Shown piece after piece: positions 56,571 to 64,000 of a stretch of DNA of 64,000 bases. Below the pieces are notes generated by a model that had not been told where the DNA came from, did not search any database, and was given only the letters and a program-made list of their open reading frames with translations. The position numbers were made by a program, and so were the translations under genes. This DNA is from Puccinia triticina (Eukaryota > Basidiomycota > Pucciniomycetes > Pucciniales > Pucciniaceae), in assembly GCF_026914185.1 (NCBI RefSeq), contig NC_070573.1:3651501-3715500 (forward strand). The letters are read 5' to 3'. Position 1 is the stretch's first letter, and every line of letters begins with the position of its first letter.

Positions 56571-56671
56571 GGGGCACAAGGGTATAGAAGTAAGTCCCCT
56601 CCAGTTGTGCACCTCCTGGGTCTATCTACACACCGTTGAAGCATTACCTGCCACGCTGTGAGCCGCCCCGC
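56571..56671 (+). repeat. hairpin repeat A (5' UTR of gypsy)
   Basis: First of five related units. Core AGTAAGTCCCCTCCAGTTGT then GCACCTCC (56589-56616), identical to unit E for 28 nt. The outer arm GCACAA (56574-56579) pairs with TTGTGC, and the inner AGGG with CCCT. The second half, CGTTGAAGCATTACCTGCCA and CGCTGTGAGCC, resembles unit C. It lies about 50-150 nt upstream of the gag ATG. Confidence 0.8.
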
Positions 56672-56723
56672 GGGACCGTTTTCATCCATTTCCGTCAATT
56701 CCAGGGAATTCTAGCGACTCGAG

Positions 56724-58847
56724 ATGGCCGACGCAGCAGCGGTACAGCCCGGCATCAGAAGGGTGAAGATCAAGCCGCAAGACCGATCCTTGAAGTTTGC
56801 GGGCACGCGCATTGAGGCTTTCATCCGCGAATATGAATTGGCGGCCGACTTGGACGGCGCCTCCCAAGAGGACATGGTCCTGCAGGTCACCTCTTTCATG
56901 GGCAGCGAAGACCTCAAGGACGCGGTGTGGGACATGGGCGGATACACGAGCAAGTCGTGGACCGCGCTGAAGGAGCAGATGATCGAGCGTTGGGGTCAGG
57001 TCGACGTAGTTCGCTACACCGTGGCGGACCTTCAAGCCCTCAAAGACACTTGGATCGTCAAGGGCGGCGTCTTGACTCTGGAGGATTACCGTCTCTTTAA
57101 GTCAACGTTCGACGTGATTTTGTCGTATCTGATCCGGTATCAACATCTCTCCTCGGAGGATCTCGCGGTGGATTATTTCTTCTTCTCGTTTGCGGCCGTC
57201 TTCCAACAGCGTATCAAGTCGTATCTGATCAAAGAAAAGAAGATGGTCAAGACTCTAGACGGGCGATATTTGCTTCCGGCCTTGAAGGAACTTCGTGTCG
57301 CAGCGACCTGGGAGATGGAGGAAGAAGTGGCTTTCACCTCTGAGCAGGTCAGACCACAGGCCCCGCAGCCAGGAGCCTCGACGTTCAAGGAGTCCAACGA
57401 CATCATGAAGAAGATGGAGGCAGATCGTCGGCCAAAAGAAGCCACAACGCAGTCCAAGCAGCCAGCGACTGTGGACGAGATCTCTCGGATGCTCCAGTCT
57501 TTCGAGCAGCGCTTAAAGCAGGAGCTGTTGGCGACGCCGTCAGCCGCTGCACCCCCATCAGGATCACGGGGCCCTCTAGTTTGCTGGTACTGTCACCGTG
57601 AAGGGCACGGGACCGCCCGCTGCCTGGAGCTCAAGAAGGATAAGGAAGAGAAGCTTGTCGAGCAGAGGGGCAACGACTTCTTCCTGCCAAACGGAGCGTT
57701 GATCAACCGCGATCCGTCCCGACCAATTCGTCACATCGTAGCGCCGTACCTTCCCAAGACAAGCGTGGCCGCAACCGAGCTTAGGACTTCTTGTGGTTCT
57801 CTGGATCCTTGGGCGCCACCTTCTGTGTTGTCGCAGGCTTTTTCGGGGCTCTACCAGTCAGATCCAGCACGTAAGAGACATAAAGTGCCCAAGCCGTATA
57901 AGGCGCCATTGGTTCCCGCTTCGGCTGCTAAGAGGCCGGCGAGAAAAGTCCCAGCGCCAACGTCGGGCTCAGACACAGAAGATATGGAGGCAGAGCCAGA
58001 GTTATTCGAGCGTTCACCGGCGGGTTCGTCCCCGGACGCATCGGCTACGGAGCCAGCAGCCGCGGACCAAGCCGGCAAACCTGAGGCCGTGCAACCTAAG
58101 GTTCGTTTTGAGAGGGGAATTTCAAAAGATCACCCAGACGCGGTGAACAGAATACTCACAAGGATTTCTGATCTACCGGTCGAGGTGACGGTCGCGGAGC
58201 TGTGCTCGGTTTCCACAGGCATTGCGGACGGCATGAAGAAGTGGGTGTCGCGGAGGAGGGTGGAGGTAGGCGCCGGCGAGTTTAAAGTGGCGTCTGGGAC
58301 TCTCGTGGAGGATTCAGGCCCGGAGGGTGAGAGACGGCTTTACTCGTGCCCATTGGGGCATCTCCCGTGTGTTCTGGGCGACGACAGCGGAAACGCCGCG
58401 CCTTTGGTGGATTCCGGTTCACAGCTGAACCTGATCTCCAACGCTCAGGCTACTCGACTTAACCTCAGTCCAAGAGTGAATTTCAGCTCGGCCGTCTACG
58501 GGATTGGCAATCAGGCCTGTGAGCTGGTTGGCGTGGCTGAAGACGTCCTCATCAAGATCGGGAAGACTATCGTTGGGACGTGCCATTTTTGGATCACGCG
58601 GATGGATGGGCCAATCATCCTTGGTAGGCCTTTCCTCATGGACTTTGACGCGTCTCTCAATTTCAGTGGTCAGTTCGGCGAGAGGCTGCTTCTCCCAGAC
58701 TCGAATGGACGGAGGATTGAAATCTCGTTGTGCTCTATCGACGCTGGCCTCTGGGAACGTGACTTTCCTGGTAATGGACGAAAGACGCTACTCAACCGCG
58801 GCGGCAAGGCCCGCGATGACCCGGTGGAGGGCCGACATTTTTTATGA
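56724..58847 (+). CDS. gag: Gag-protease of gypsy retrotransposon
   Basis: 707 codons, intact. Residues 1-200 form the capsid-like helical domain (FAGTRIEAFIREYELAADLD near the start). A charged linker leads to a CCHC knuckle (CWYCHREGHGTARC, residues 287-300) that binds genomic RNA. A Ser/Pro/Ala-rich spacer follows. The retropepsin domain has the catalytic LVDSGSQLNLIS (Asp at about residue 563) and the terminal ILGRPFL. The start ATG is the first in a good context after the LTR leader. Protease lies inside the gag frame, so it is made at gag levels; RT and integrase need the -1 shift at 58838. The stop TGA directly follows the slippery heptamer. Product assembles cytoplasmic particles. Confidence 0.93.
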   Translation: MADAAAVQPGIRRVKIKPQDRSLKFAGTRIEAFIREYELAADLDGASQEDMVLQVTSFMGSEDLKDAVWDMGGYTSKSWTALKEQMIERWGQVDVVRYTVADLQALKDTWIVKGGVLTLEDYRLFKSTFDVILSYLIRYQHLSSEDLAVDYFFFSFAAVFQQRIKSYLIKEKKMVKTLDGRYLLPALKELRVAATWEMEEEVAFTSEQVRPQAPQPGASTFKESNDIMKKMEADRRPKEATTQSKQPATVDEISRMLQSFEQRLKQELLATPSAAAPPSGSRGPLVCWYCHREGHGTARCLELKKDKEEKLVEQRGNDFFLPNGALINRDPSRPIRHIVAPYLPKTSVAATELRTSCGSLDPWAPPSVLSQAFSGLYQSDPARKRHKVPKPYKAPLVPASAAKRPARKVPAPTSGSDTEDMEAEPELFERSPAGSSPDASATEPAAADQAGKPEAVQPKVRFERGISKDHPDAVNRILTRISDLPVEVTVAELCSVSTGIADGMKKWVSRRRVEVGAGEFKVASGTLVEDSGPEGERRLYSCPLGHLPCVLGDDSGNAAPLVDSGSQLNLISNAQATRLNLSPRVNFSSAVYGIGNQACELVGVAEDVLIKIGKTIVGTCHFWITRMDGPIILGRPFLMDFDASLNFSGQFGERLLLPDSNGRRIEISLCSIDAGLWERDFPGNGRKTLLNRGGKARDDPVEGRHFL

Positions 58848-58913
58848 AAAGGGCTGATCCTCAGAGCAGCGGATTTAATATTCAGACTCGCAGTCCGACC
58901 GCGGGATCAGCTC
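58838..58913 (+). promoter_or_regulatory. -1 ribosomal frameshift signal, slippery site plus stem
   Basis: TTTTTTA at 58838-58844 lies in gag phase as CAT TTT TTA, directly before the TGA stop. This is the canonical X XXY YYZ heptamer. Slippage by -1 continues as ATG AAA AGG in the linker/pol frame. Six bases later GGGCTGATCC (58851-58860) pairs with GGATCAGCTC (58904-58913), ten pairs including one G-U. The 43-nt loop can form inner stems (GCGG 58869-58872 with CCGC 58899-58902; GACT with AGTC). An ATGA overlap would also allow termination-reinitiation. Confidence 0.85.
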
Positions 58914-59938
58914 AACCTCCAGAGTCTCAACGTTTCTATTCCTCGTTTCCCTCTCATCATTTTTTGGTTTCATCTCTCGACAAAATCATCAAACCCGAAA
59001 AACATCAAGAAAACGCAAAACCGCAAAAACATTCCTCGTTTCAGGATTTTCATCAAGGTTGTCGGCAGGATTCCTTGGAGTTAGAGGCCAAGGCCAGTGA
59101 GGTGGAGTTTGGTACCCCGCGGAGGCATGGAGAACTAAAAGTAAGTTCCTCCCAAAGTTGCACCTCCGGGCTGGATGCCACCAAAATTTCGAAAAACCCT
59201 ACTTCAGCCACTCTCGTGAGCCGCCCCTTTTCTCCGATCCTTTTCTCAGCTTCAGTTGGACCATCATCCCATCCGGAGCGTCTCCGCAATGAGAATAAAC
59301 TAGCCCCTCAGCGCCGCAAGCCAGTCCCGAGTAAGAAGACGTTTCAGGATGTTCAGACGAAGCGAGAAGAGGCACCTGGCGAGTTTGAGGAGTTTCCCAT
59401 GGGTTCACAGGCCCGGGCGATTGCGGAGGAGTCTGGTATTTCGCGGAGGTCGGGAGGACTAAAAGTAAGTTCCTCCCATAGTTGCACCTCCGGGTTTGGT
59501 ACGCTCCCCTTGTTGAAAGCATTACATGCCACCGCTGTGAGCCGCACCCTACGTTCTGGTTTCTTGGCTTCTCTAGGTGGCACGGAAAGGTCGGACGCCC
59601 AGCTCCGCAACGAGGATAAACTACCCCCATTTAGTTTGGAATGTGAGGGAGGCAGGGTATTTTTTGGATTGTCGCGGAGGCTGGGAGAACTAAAAGTAAG
59701 TTCCTCCCAAAGTTGCACCTCCAAGGGCTCCGCTACACGTCGTCAAAACCCTACTTCAGCCACACTCGTGAGCCAAGAACCCGCGTTTGGTTTTCCCTTT
59801 TCAGAGAAGGCGGCATTCGAGGATGGCGCGGAGCACCGAACATGGCGTTTGCTTGAGCACGGTCTAGGTCATCGCGCTCAGCTGGCTCTTGCGCATGAAT
59901 GGAGAGAGGGCGGCTTTCTGGCTCTTGCGGCCAAGTAA
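58844..59938 (+). CDS. frameshift-fused linker between Gag-PR and RT, with repeats
   Basis: 364-codon frame entered by -1 frameshifting (or by ATG at 58844). It has no known enzyme motif. It is Ser/Lys/Arg-rich and contains three diverged protein repeats encoded by hairpin units B, C and D: GELKVSSSQSCTSGLDATK, GGLKVSSSHSCTSGFGT and GELKVSSSQSCTSKGSATR, two of them followed by NPTSATLVS. It ends at a TAA (59936-59938); the same frame stays open beyond it into pol (AAG CCT GTA GCT). The repeats may be kept for RNA structure more than for protein. In related elements this region would be a spacer before RT. Confidence 0.7.
   Translation: MKRADPQSSGFNIQTRSPTAGSAQPPESQRFYSSFPSHHFLVSSLDKIIKPEKHQENAKPQKHSSFQDFHQGCRQDSLELEAKASEVEFGTPRRHGELKVSSSQSCTSGLDATKISKNPTSATLVSRPFSPILFSASVGPSSHPERLRNENKLAPQRRKPVPSKKTFQDVQTKREEAPGEFEEFPMGSQARAIAEESGISRRSGGLKVSSSHSCTSGFGTLPLLKALHATAVSRTLRSGFLASLGGTERSDAQLRNEDKLPPFSLECEGGRVFFGLSRRLGELKVSSSQSCTSKGSATRRQNPTSATLVSQEPAFGFPFSEKAAFEDGAEHRTWRLLEHGLGHRAQLALAHEWREGGFLALAAK
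59120..59226 (+). repeat. hairpin repeat B
   Basis: CGGAGGCATGGAGAACT, then AAAAGTAAGTTCCTCCC, AAAGTTGCACCTCCG (59120-59168). Outer CGGAGG pairs with CCTCCG; inner GGAGAACT pairs with AGTTCCTCC with one bulge. Downstream AACCCTACTTCAGCCACTCT then CGTGAGCCGCC. Confidence 0.85.
59444..59545 (+). repeat. hairpin repeat C
   Basis: Same layout as B, with inner arm GGGAGGACT against AGTTCCTCCC and outer CGGAGG/CCTCCG. The downstream half GTTGAAAGCATTACATGCCA, CCGCTGTGAGCCGC is of the type found in unit A. Confidence 0.85.
59675..59774 (+). repeat. hairpin repeat D
   Basis: CGGAGGCTGGGAGAACT, then AAAAGTAAGTTCCTCCC, AAAGTTGCACCTCC. Inner GGGAGAACT pairs with AGTTCCTCCC. Downstream AACCCTACTTCAGCCACACT, CGTGAGCC as in B. 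Confidence 0.85.
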
Positions 59939-59977
59939 AAGCCTGTAGCTCGGAAGGTCAAGCCCGTCAATCAGCCG

Positions 59978-62956
59978 ATGCCGCAGGGGCTCAATCCGCC
60001 TTTGCAGCGCCCACCGTTGTCCCGCGATCCGTACCGGGGACTGTCTTCCACTCTAGCCGGGCCCTTTGTTCCAAGGGGCCGAGTCACTGAAGAAAGCCTT
60101 AAAGTCGTCAACTTTGGGCCTCCGGGTTGGCTAAGGGACGCCGAGTTGGATCTCATCAAGAATGTCTTAGCAGAGCGTAATTTGGCCATAGCGTTCGATG
60201 AGTCTCAGCGGGGCCTGCTGAAGGATTCATACGGCCTGCCCTACGTCATTCCGGTAGTGGAAAATGAACCCTGGCAGAAGCGCAAGATCCCCATCCCCGC
60301 GGCGAAAATGGATGAGTATATTCGCCTCATTCGTGAAAGAGTTCGTACCGGGCTTTATGAGCAGTCAACCTCAAGCTACAGTAGCCCGGTATTTTGCGTG
60401 GTCAAGAGCAGCGGCAAACTGCGTATTGTGCACGATCTTCAGCCTCTCAAGAAAGTCACGGTCCGCGACGCGGGAGTTCCCCCAGCTACGGAGGAGTTCG
60501 TGGAGTCGTTTTCTGGGCGCGCTTGCTACGGCCTCGGTGATATTATGGGCGGGTACGACGAGCGCTCCCTGCATCCCATCTCACGGCCACTTACCACGTT
60601 TGACACGCCGTTGGGAAGGTTCCAGCTCACGCGGCTGCCCCAAGGCGCGACAAATTCCGTCGCGGTGTATCAGGCCCAGATGGTTTGGATTCTTCAGGAC
60701 GAAATCCCCAAACATGCTGGCATCTTCATCGATGATGGCGGGATCAAAGGCCCCGCTTCTGACTACAACGATGAGGTCTTGGATTGGCACCCAGGAATTC
60801 GGCGCTTCATCTGGGAATACGCCGAGACCCTGGAACGCATCTTGTTCCGTATCGAAGAAGCTGGACTCACGGTTTCCGCCTCAAAATTAGCGGCGTGTGT
60901 ACCAGCCCTGGAGATCGTGGGGCACGTTGTTTGCAAGGAGGGGCGGCGCATGGCGAGGAGCAAGGTCAACAAGATCCTATCATGGCCGACCCCGATGAAC
61001 GCTACAGAAGTTCGCGGTTTCCTCGGTGTGGTAGTGTATGTCCGCATTTTTATTCCGTCTCTGTCGCAGATTTGTCTTCCTCTCAGACGTCTGACGCGTA
61101 AGGACGCGGACTTTGTTTGGACTTTTGATTGCGAGGATGCCTTCGAGGCGCTGAAGCTCATCGTTGGGAAGGACATCGTACTGGTCAAGATTGACTACGG
61201 CCCAGGCGCGGGAAAAATCAAGCTGGCCGTGGACTCTAGTTTCCATGCGGCAGGCGCGGTGCTCACCCAGGAGGATGCCAACGGTCTGGATCGTCCGGCG
61301 CTTTACAAATCTCTGTTGTTTTCGGACGTGGAATCGCGCTACTCCCAATCAAAACTGGAGCTTTGTGGGGTGGCGCGGATCCTTAAGAAGCTGCAGACTA
61401 TCTTGTGGGGCCAGCATTTCGAACTGCAGGTGGACGCGCAGTCCCTCGTTCAGATGATAAATGCGCCGAGCCTGCCAAACGCTCCGATGACGCGATGGGT
61501 CGCTTTTATCCAGCTGTTTTCATTCGATATCATCCACCGCCCAGGAAAATCCTTTACAATGCCCGATGGGCTATCCCGACGTCCGAAAGGAGATGATGAC
61601 TCCGATCCGCCTACTTCTGAGTTTGATGAAGACGCTCCGACAATTCGACCAGTCCATTCCTTTTCTGTCACCACCAACGCTGGATACTCCGGGTACCAAG
61701 AGGGTTTCTGGAGGCAGCTAGAGATCTTTTTGGCGACTCTCACGCAAACAGAGGGCTCCACCGCGCAAGAGTTTTGCGCTATAAAGCGCAAGAGCTCAGA
61801 ATTCTTTTTGCAAGCCGGCCGTCTCATGCGGAGAGGCAGCCCGCTGCCTCGTATTGTCGTCACTATCCCAGCCAAACAGGAAGTTATTCTCCAGAAGCTC
61901 CACGAAGATCTAGGCCACAGGGGCATGGTTGAAACCTACCGGCGAGTCGCCAAGCGATTCTGGTGGCCCTCGCTCAAGCGAGGAGTGGTGCGTTGGTGCC
62001 GGAGCTGCGAGCCCTGTCAGAAGAAAGACCTCAGGCGGCCCCAAGAGCTGCGCTACCCGACGGGCGAATCCACAATCTTCGGGCGGGTATCCATGGATGT
62101 GGTCCATCTCAAAGCCAGCGGAGCCAAGTATCTAATTGTTGCCCGTGATGATTTTTCAGGATGGGTCGAGGCTAAGATCTTAAATAACCTCACTGCTGAA
62201 GCCGTGGCTGCCTTTCTCCAGGAAAATTGGACGATGCGCTATGGATTGGCGCGCTCGTACTCCACCGACGAAGGGTCCGAGTTTGGCGGCGCGCTGGCGG
62301 ATATGTTGCGCGATCTTCCCGGCCAGCATCGAGTTTCGACCCCTTATTACCCCGAGGGCCAAGGGATGGTTGAGCGCGGTCACGGCCCCCTTAAAGCTGC
62401 ATTGGTCAAGCTAGCGGGAGAGAGTGGCAAGAACTGCCGGAAGTTTCTCCCGTTGGTCCTGTTTTCCGACCGAATCTCGACCAAGCGGACCACCGGCTAT
62501 TCCCCTTACGAGTTGGTGTTCGGGCAACGCGCTGTGCTTCCGCTGGATCTGGAAATTGAGTCATACCTCGGCGTGGACTGGGACGCAGTGGAGACCACAG
62601 CTGACCTTCTTGTGGCACACTCCATTCAGCTGGAGCGCAGCGAGGAGACCCGTGGGATCGCTTACCGAAAGATGATGGATGTGCGAGGCGATTCCATGCG
62701 CTACTGGGAGGAGAAGCATGCGTCCAGAATCCGGGAGCCTCTCAAGCCCGGCGATCAGGTGCTTGCGTACAATCGGTCTCTGGAGACGCAGTGGGGGCAG
62801 TTATTTGCTCATCGGTGGAACGGCCCCTACCGCGTCGTGAAGCAGGTATCTGGCGGCTCCTATGTCCTCGAGGAGTTGGATGGTACGGAGTTGAAGCGAA
62901 GGTTCGCCGCGGATCAGGTGAAAAGGTTTTTTCCCCGTGGAGGCACAGAGGAGTAA
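59978..62956 (+). CDS. pol: Pol: reverse transcriptase, RNase H, integrase
   Basis: 992 codons from the first ATG; the frame is open upstream to the TAA at 59936. RT: KLRIVHDLQPLKKVTVRDAG, first Asp in LGDIMGGYDERS, FQLTRLPQGATNS, catalytic FIDD (residues 250-253, usual YxDD with Phe). RNase H: LAVDSSFHAAGAVLTQ, SKLELCGVARILKKL, DAQSLVQMINA, MPDGLSRR. Integrase: HHCC finger HEDLGHRGMVETYRR and CRSCEPCQKK; catalytic Asp in VSMDVVHL, Asp in YSTDEGSEFGG, Glu in GQGMVERGHGPLKAAL; GPYRVVKQVSGGSYVLEE C-terminal fold. There is no chromodomain. Domain order RT-RNase H-integrase identifies Ty3/gypsy. All catalytic residues are present, so the enzyme may be active if the upstream TAA is bypassed. Confidence 0.93.
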   Translation: MPQGLNPPLQRPPLSRDPYRGLSSTLAGPFVPRGRVTEESLKVVNFGPPGWLRDAELDLIKNVLAERNLAIAFDESQRGLLKDSYGLPYVIPVVENEPWQKRKIPIPAAKMDEYIRLIRERVRTGLYEQSTSSYSSPVFCVVKSSGKLRIVHDLQPLKKVTVRDAGVPPATEEFVESFSGRACYGLGDIMGGYDERSLHPISRPLTTFDTPLGRFQLTRLPQGATNSVAVYQAQMVWILQDEIPKHAGIFIDDGGIKGPASDYNDEVLDWHPGIRRFIWEYAETLERILFRIEEAGLTVSASKLAACVPALEIVGHVVCKEGRRMARSKVNKILSWPTPMNATEVRGFLGVVVYVRIFIPSLSQICLPLRRLTRKDADFVWTFDCEDAFEALKLIVGKDIVLVKIDYGPGAGKIKLAVDSSFHAAGAVLTQEDANGLDRPALYKSLLFSDVESRYSQSKLELCGVARILKKLQTILWGQHFELQVDAQSLVQMINAPSLPNAPMTRWVAFIQLFSFDIIHRPGKSFTMPDGLSRRPKGDDDSDPPTSEFDEDAPTIRPVHSFSVTTNAGYSGYQEGFWRQLEIFLATLTQTEGSTAQEFCAIKRKSSEFFLQAGRLMRRGSPLPRIVVTIPAKQEVILQKLHEDLGHRGMVETYRRVAKRFWWPSLKRGVVRWCRSCEPCQKKDLRRPQELRYPTGESTIFGRVSMDVVHLKASGAKYLIVARDDFSGWVEAKILNNLTAEAVAAFLQENWTMRYGLARSYSTDEGSEFGGALADMLRDLPGQHRVSTPYYPEGQGMVERGHGPLKAALVKLAGESGKNCRKFLPLVLFSDRISTKRTTGYSPYELVFGQRAVLPLDLEIESYLGVDWDAVETTADLLVAHSIQLERSEETRGIAYRKMMDVRGDSMRYWEEKHASRIREPLKPGDQVLAYNRSLETQWGQLFAHRWNGPYRVVKQVSGGSYVLEELDGTELKRRFAADQVKRFFPRGGTEE

Positions 62957-63036
62957 AAGTAAGTCCCCTCCAGTTGTGCACCTCCAGGGTATTTTCTACC
63001 GTTGTCGGAACCCTACTTTATGCCACATTCGTGAGC
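62939..63036 (+). repeat. hairpin repeat E (at pol stop)
   Basis: GGAGGCACAGAGGAGTAAAA, then GTAAGTCCCCTCCAGTTGTG, CACCTCC. Outer GGAGGCACA pairs with TGTGCACCTCC. The pol stop TAA (62954-62956) lies in the loop, followed in frame by AAG TAA, a second stop. Downstream AACCCTACTTTATGCCACAT, TCGTGAGC as in B and D. Confidence 0.8.
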
Positions 63037-63151
63037 ACGGCGGAGGCCCTTGGTTCTTTTTTCCTGTCGTCGGATCTCTAGGCGCGGATGTTCAACTCTC
63101 TTGGCGATGGTGCACGCGCAGTCTAGGGACAGACTGCAAGCGTGGTGGAGA
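63037..63151 (+). other. 3' UTR with weak polypurine tract
   Basis: Between the last hairpin repeat and the 3' LTR. The purine-rich GGTGGAGATG (63143-63152) next to the LTR is the only candidate polypurine tract and is short and impure. Confidence 0.4.
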
Positions 63152-63905
63152 TGTGGTGTTCTGATTTGGCGCGGATTTTTCCCTTCCTTTCCCCAGTTTC
63201 TCTTCCTCAGTTCTTTCTCCCTTTTCTTTTCCCTTCTCTCAGGCTCTACTGTGGTTGTTGTTCCCTTTTCTTGGTCCTAACACAGATCTTCTGTGGGTTT
63301 GTTTTTGCTCTCGTTGGCTTGGTTTCTCTTCTTTTCTTTTCTTTCTTTCTCTTTTTCTCTCAAGCGCGCGTTGGAAGGTTTTGGAGGGGTGGGTTGGTTG
63401 TTTGATTTGTTGTGTTGTCTGTTTTCTTTCTCTATCTCTTGTGGTGGTTGTGTGCGCGGTGGGCGCAGGTGCAGGATGACTCTTTCCAGAAGTGTCACGG
63501 ATCCCGGAGTTTGAGTTCAGTCCGAACTCAGGCAATGGGACGGCACGGAATTCGCCTGAACCATAATTTTAGCTTCTCAGATCATTCTTAGTCACTGGAA
63601 ATCTTATCCTTCCTTGTTGATCATCAGAAGTTTTCGGAGCAAGAGGCTTGCAACCGTCAAACCCCGCATCAAGAACAGCTGCCGTGATCACTCAAGGAGT
63701 TCTTCAGGCGCTTATTCTCAACAAAACCTCACCACCACCGCCGACGAGTATCATCACTCGTCGTCTCAGAATAAATCCCCCCCCCCATTCTCGCTAATTT
63801 TCCTACATCACCGGCCAATCCTTAGACCATCCGTGAAGGCAGCGCTGACGCGCAATTCTCCCTTCCCACTAACTGCCTACCGCCTAGCACGGTAGGAGTT
63901 CCATA
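63152..63905 (+). mobile_element. 3' LTR of the young gypsy element
   Basis: Same 754 bp as the 5' LTR with four substitutions and no indel: 55964/63440 C-T, 56160/63636 A-G, 56173/63649 C-T, 56375/63851 T-C. Divergence is 0.5 percent, so insertion is recent. Followed by CCGGT at 63906, matching the base context before the 5' LTR (CCGGT ending at 55676). Confidence 0.95.
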
Positions 63906-64000
63906 CCGGTCCCAGTGTGAGCATATGCGCCGGGTATGCGCTGCGTGGATGAGCCAATGGAGAGTTAACCTTGTGCAGTGCCCCATTATCTATAACCACA
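63906..64000. other. target flank after the gypsy element
   Basis: Right flank of the insertion, beginning with the CCGG(T) target duplication. Too short to interpret. Confidence 0.5.

Noticed and set aside
56571..63036. Hammerhead or other known ribozyme in the repeated units
   Set aside because: The conserved hammerhead core (CUGAUGA and GAAA) is not present; the units match no ribozyme I know.

Overview
The window looks like transposon-dense nuclear DNA of a basidiomycete, most probably a rust fungus (Pucciniales). The reasons are short GT-AG introns of 69-93 bp, nested hAT, Tc1, LINE, copia and gypsy relics, fungal chromovirus and Tad/I-like LINE architecture, and two relics of TET/JBP-type dioxygenases, a family expanded in basidiomycetes. 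The genus is inferred and not proven. There is no rRNA gene, CRISPR array or bacterial gene organisation.

Layout. 1-8 kb: a hAT transposase pseudogene split by a 5.7-kb segment with 38-bp terminal inverted repeats. That segment carries three copies of a 455-457 bp foldback element, each flanked by a perfect 7-bp target duplication. 8.4-16 kb: a satellite with an exact 173-bp period, interrupted by a hAT element (itself holding a putative solo LTR and an inverted-repeat element filled by a 33-bp minisatellite), by a gag-bearing LTR element, and (in a diverged satellite block) by a minus-strand chromovirus (16.1-21.1 kb). 21.7-24 kb: a hAT 5' exon and a decayed TET/JBP dioxygenase, both on the minus strand. 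24-33 kb: mostly unrecognisable decayed DNA with a hAT C-terminus and a possible helicase-like fragment. 33-38.4 kb: minus-strand LINE with a MITE in it. 38.7-40 kb: copia relic. 40-42.7 kb: palindromic arrays with MITEs, one nested in another. 46.5-47.4 kb: palindromic minisatellite. 48.3-50.5 kb: Tourist-like foldback and a Tc1/mariner pseudogene. 51.8-52.9 kb: second TET/JBP relic. 53.3-55.4 kb: the only plausible host-type gene, spliced, with a Myb/SANT-like segment and a coiled coil.

55.68-63.91 kb: a complete, young Ty3/gypsy retrotransposon. Its 754-bp LTRs differ at only four sites, all CpG versus TpG/CpA. Its gag-protease frame ends in a canonical U UUU UUA slippery heptamer followed by a stem, giving a -1 shift into a linker and then pol (RT, RNase H, integrase). 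The primer binding site matches the 3' 50 nt of a spliced tRNA-Tyr. A ~100-nt unit with a foldable core recurs five times: before gag, three times between gag and pol, and at the pol stop.

Taken together, old elements are AT-rich and broken (several Arg CGA codons seem to have become TGA), while the young gypsy element is still CpG-rich. This fits cytosine methylation and deamination acting on repeats, in a region that also carries relics of predicted 5-methylcytosine oxidases.
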